Below, one piece after another: positions 20,540 through 20,621 of a stretch of DNA of 20,621 nucleotides. Source of the DNA: Bacilli bacterium. GTDB taxonomy: Bacteria; Bacillota_I; Bacilli_A; RF39; UBA660. Where the stretch lies: the NCBI GenBank assembly GCA_028684735.1, contig JAQUFI010000015.1, positions 1 to 20,621 on the forward strand, in the 5' to 3' direction. Below the pieces are notes generated by a model. That model was not told the DNA's origin. It ran no database searches and saw only the letters and a program-made list of their open reading frames with translations. The position numbers and the translations under genes were made by a program. Within the stretch, counting starts at the first letter, position 1; each line of letters opens with the position of its first letter.

Positions 20540-20621
20540 AACCTAAACAATTTCAAGAAATTTAGTTATTATAATAATTAAATCTCTTTTTATTATTTTA
20601 TCAAAAAAAATTTAAGAACAA

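Noticed and set aside
1..20621. Use of TGA as tryptophan (Mycoplasma code)
   Set aside because: map, ecfT, ldh and the RluA-type gene all end at TGA at the expected lengths, and Trp is encoded by TGG.
20540..20621. Terminator or attachment site after the endonuclease gene
   Set aside because: Only small AT-rich palindromes such as TTATTATAATAA and AATTTC-AA-GAAATT are present, with no stem plus T run and no repeat matching the left side of the R-M locus.
17683..20621. Insertion sequence or integrase carrying the R-M genes
   Set aside because: No transposase, integrase, tRNA or terminal repeats are visible in the window, so the mode of acquisition is unknown.

Overview
This window comes from a low-GC bacterium, most likely a member of the Bacillota. 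The sequence is very AT-rich. Ribosome binding sites are strong AGGAGG/GGTGAT types, several promoters read TTGnnn-N17-TATAAT or TGnTATAAT, and the ribosomal operon follows Bacillus-like order. TGA ends several genes and Trp is written TGG, so the code is standard and this is not a Mycoplasma. A cell-wall amidase implies a wall. rpmD (L30) is absent between rpsE and rplO. Together these point to Bacilli near the Erysipelotrichales/RF39/Mollicutes-related lineages; that placement is inference.

Region 1 (1-5959) is the distal half of the S10-spc-alpha ribosomal operon: rpsE (3' end), rplO, secY, adk, map, infA, rpmJ, rpsM, rpsK, rpoA, rplQ and a terminator. The genes are packed with overlaps or gaps of under 35 bp.

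Region 2 (5960-8940) holds two separately transcribed genes between rplQ and the ECF genes, a position where Bacillus has none. One encodes a 669-residue single-pass membrane protein with a proline-rich tandem-repeat N terminus. The other encodes a short-chain dehydrogenase.

Region 3 (8941-13190) is the conserved ecfA1-ecfA2-ecfT-truA block (vitamin/metal uptake energizer plus tRNA pseudouridine synthase), then rplM-rpsI behind its own consensus promoter and a structured leader that may be an L13 autoregulatory element.

Region 4 (13191-15577) has L-lactate dehydrogenase, an RluA-family pseudouridine synthase and a CwlD-like N-acetylmuramoyl-L-alanine amidase.

Region 5 (15578-20621) is the accessory part. 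An Abi_2 (AbiD/AbiF) HEPN-type gene is followed 10 bp later by a membrane-anchored HtrA protease. Then comes a divergent type II restriction-modification system: a cytosine-5 methyltransferase on the minus strand and a Sau3AI/MutH-family endonuclease on the plus strand, predicted to act at GATC.

The most striking signal is in the 192-bp divergent gap of this system. Four GATC sites lie within 95 bp, arranged as direct and inverted repeats, while the endonuclease gene itself has none and the methyltransferase gene one. The rest of the window has about one per 450 bp by hand count. This suggests that the methylation state of the system's own target sites, or occupancy by its own enzymes, controls the timing of endonuclease expression.
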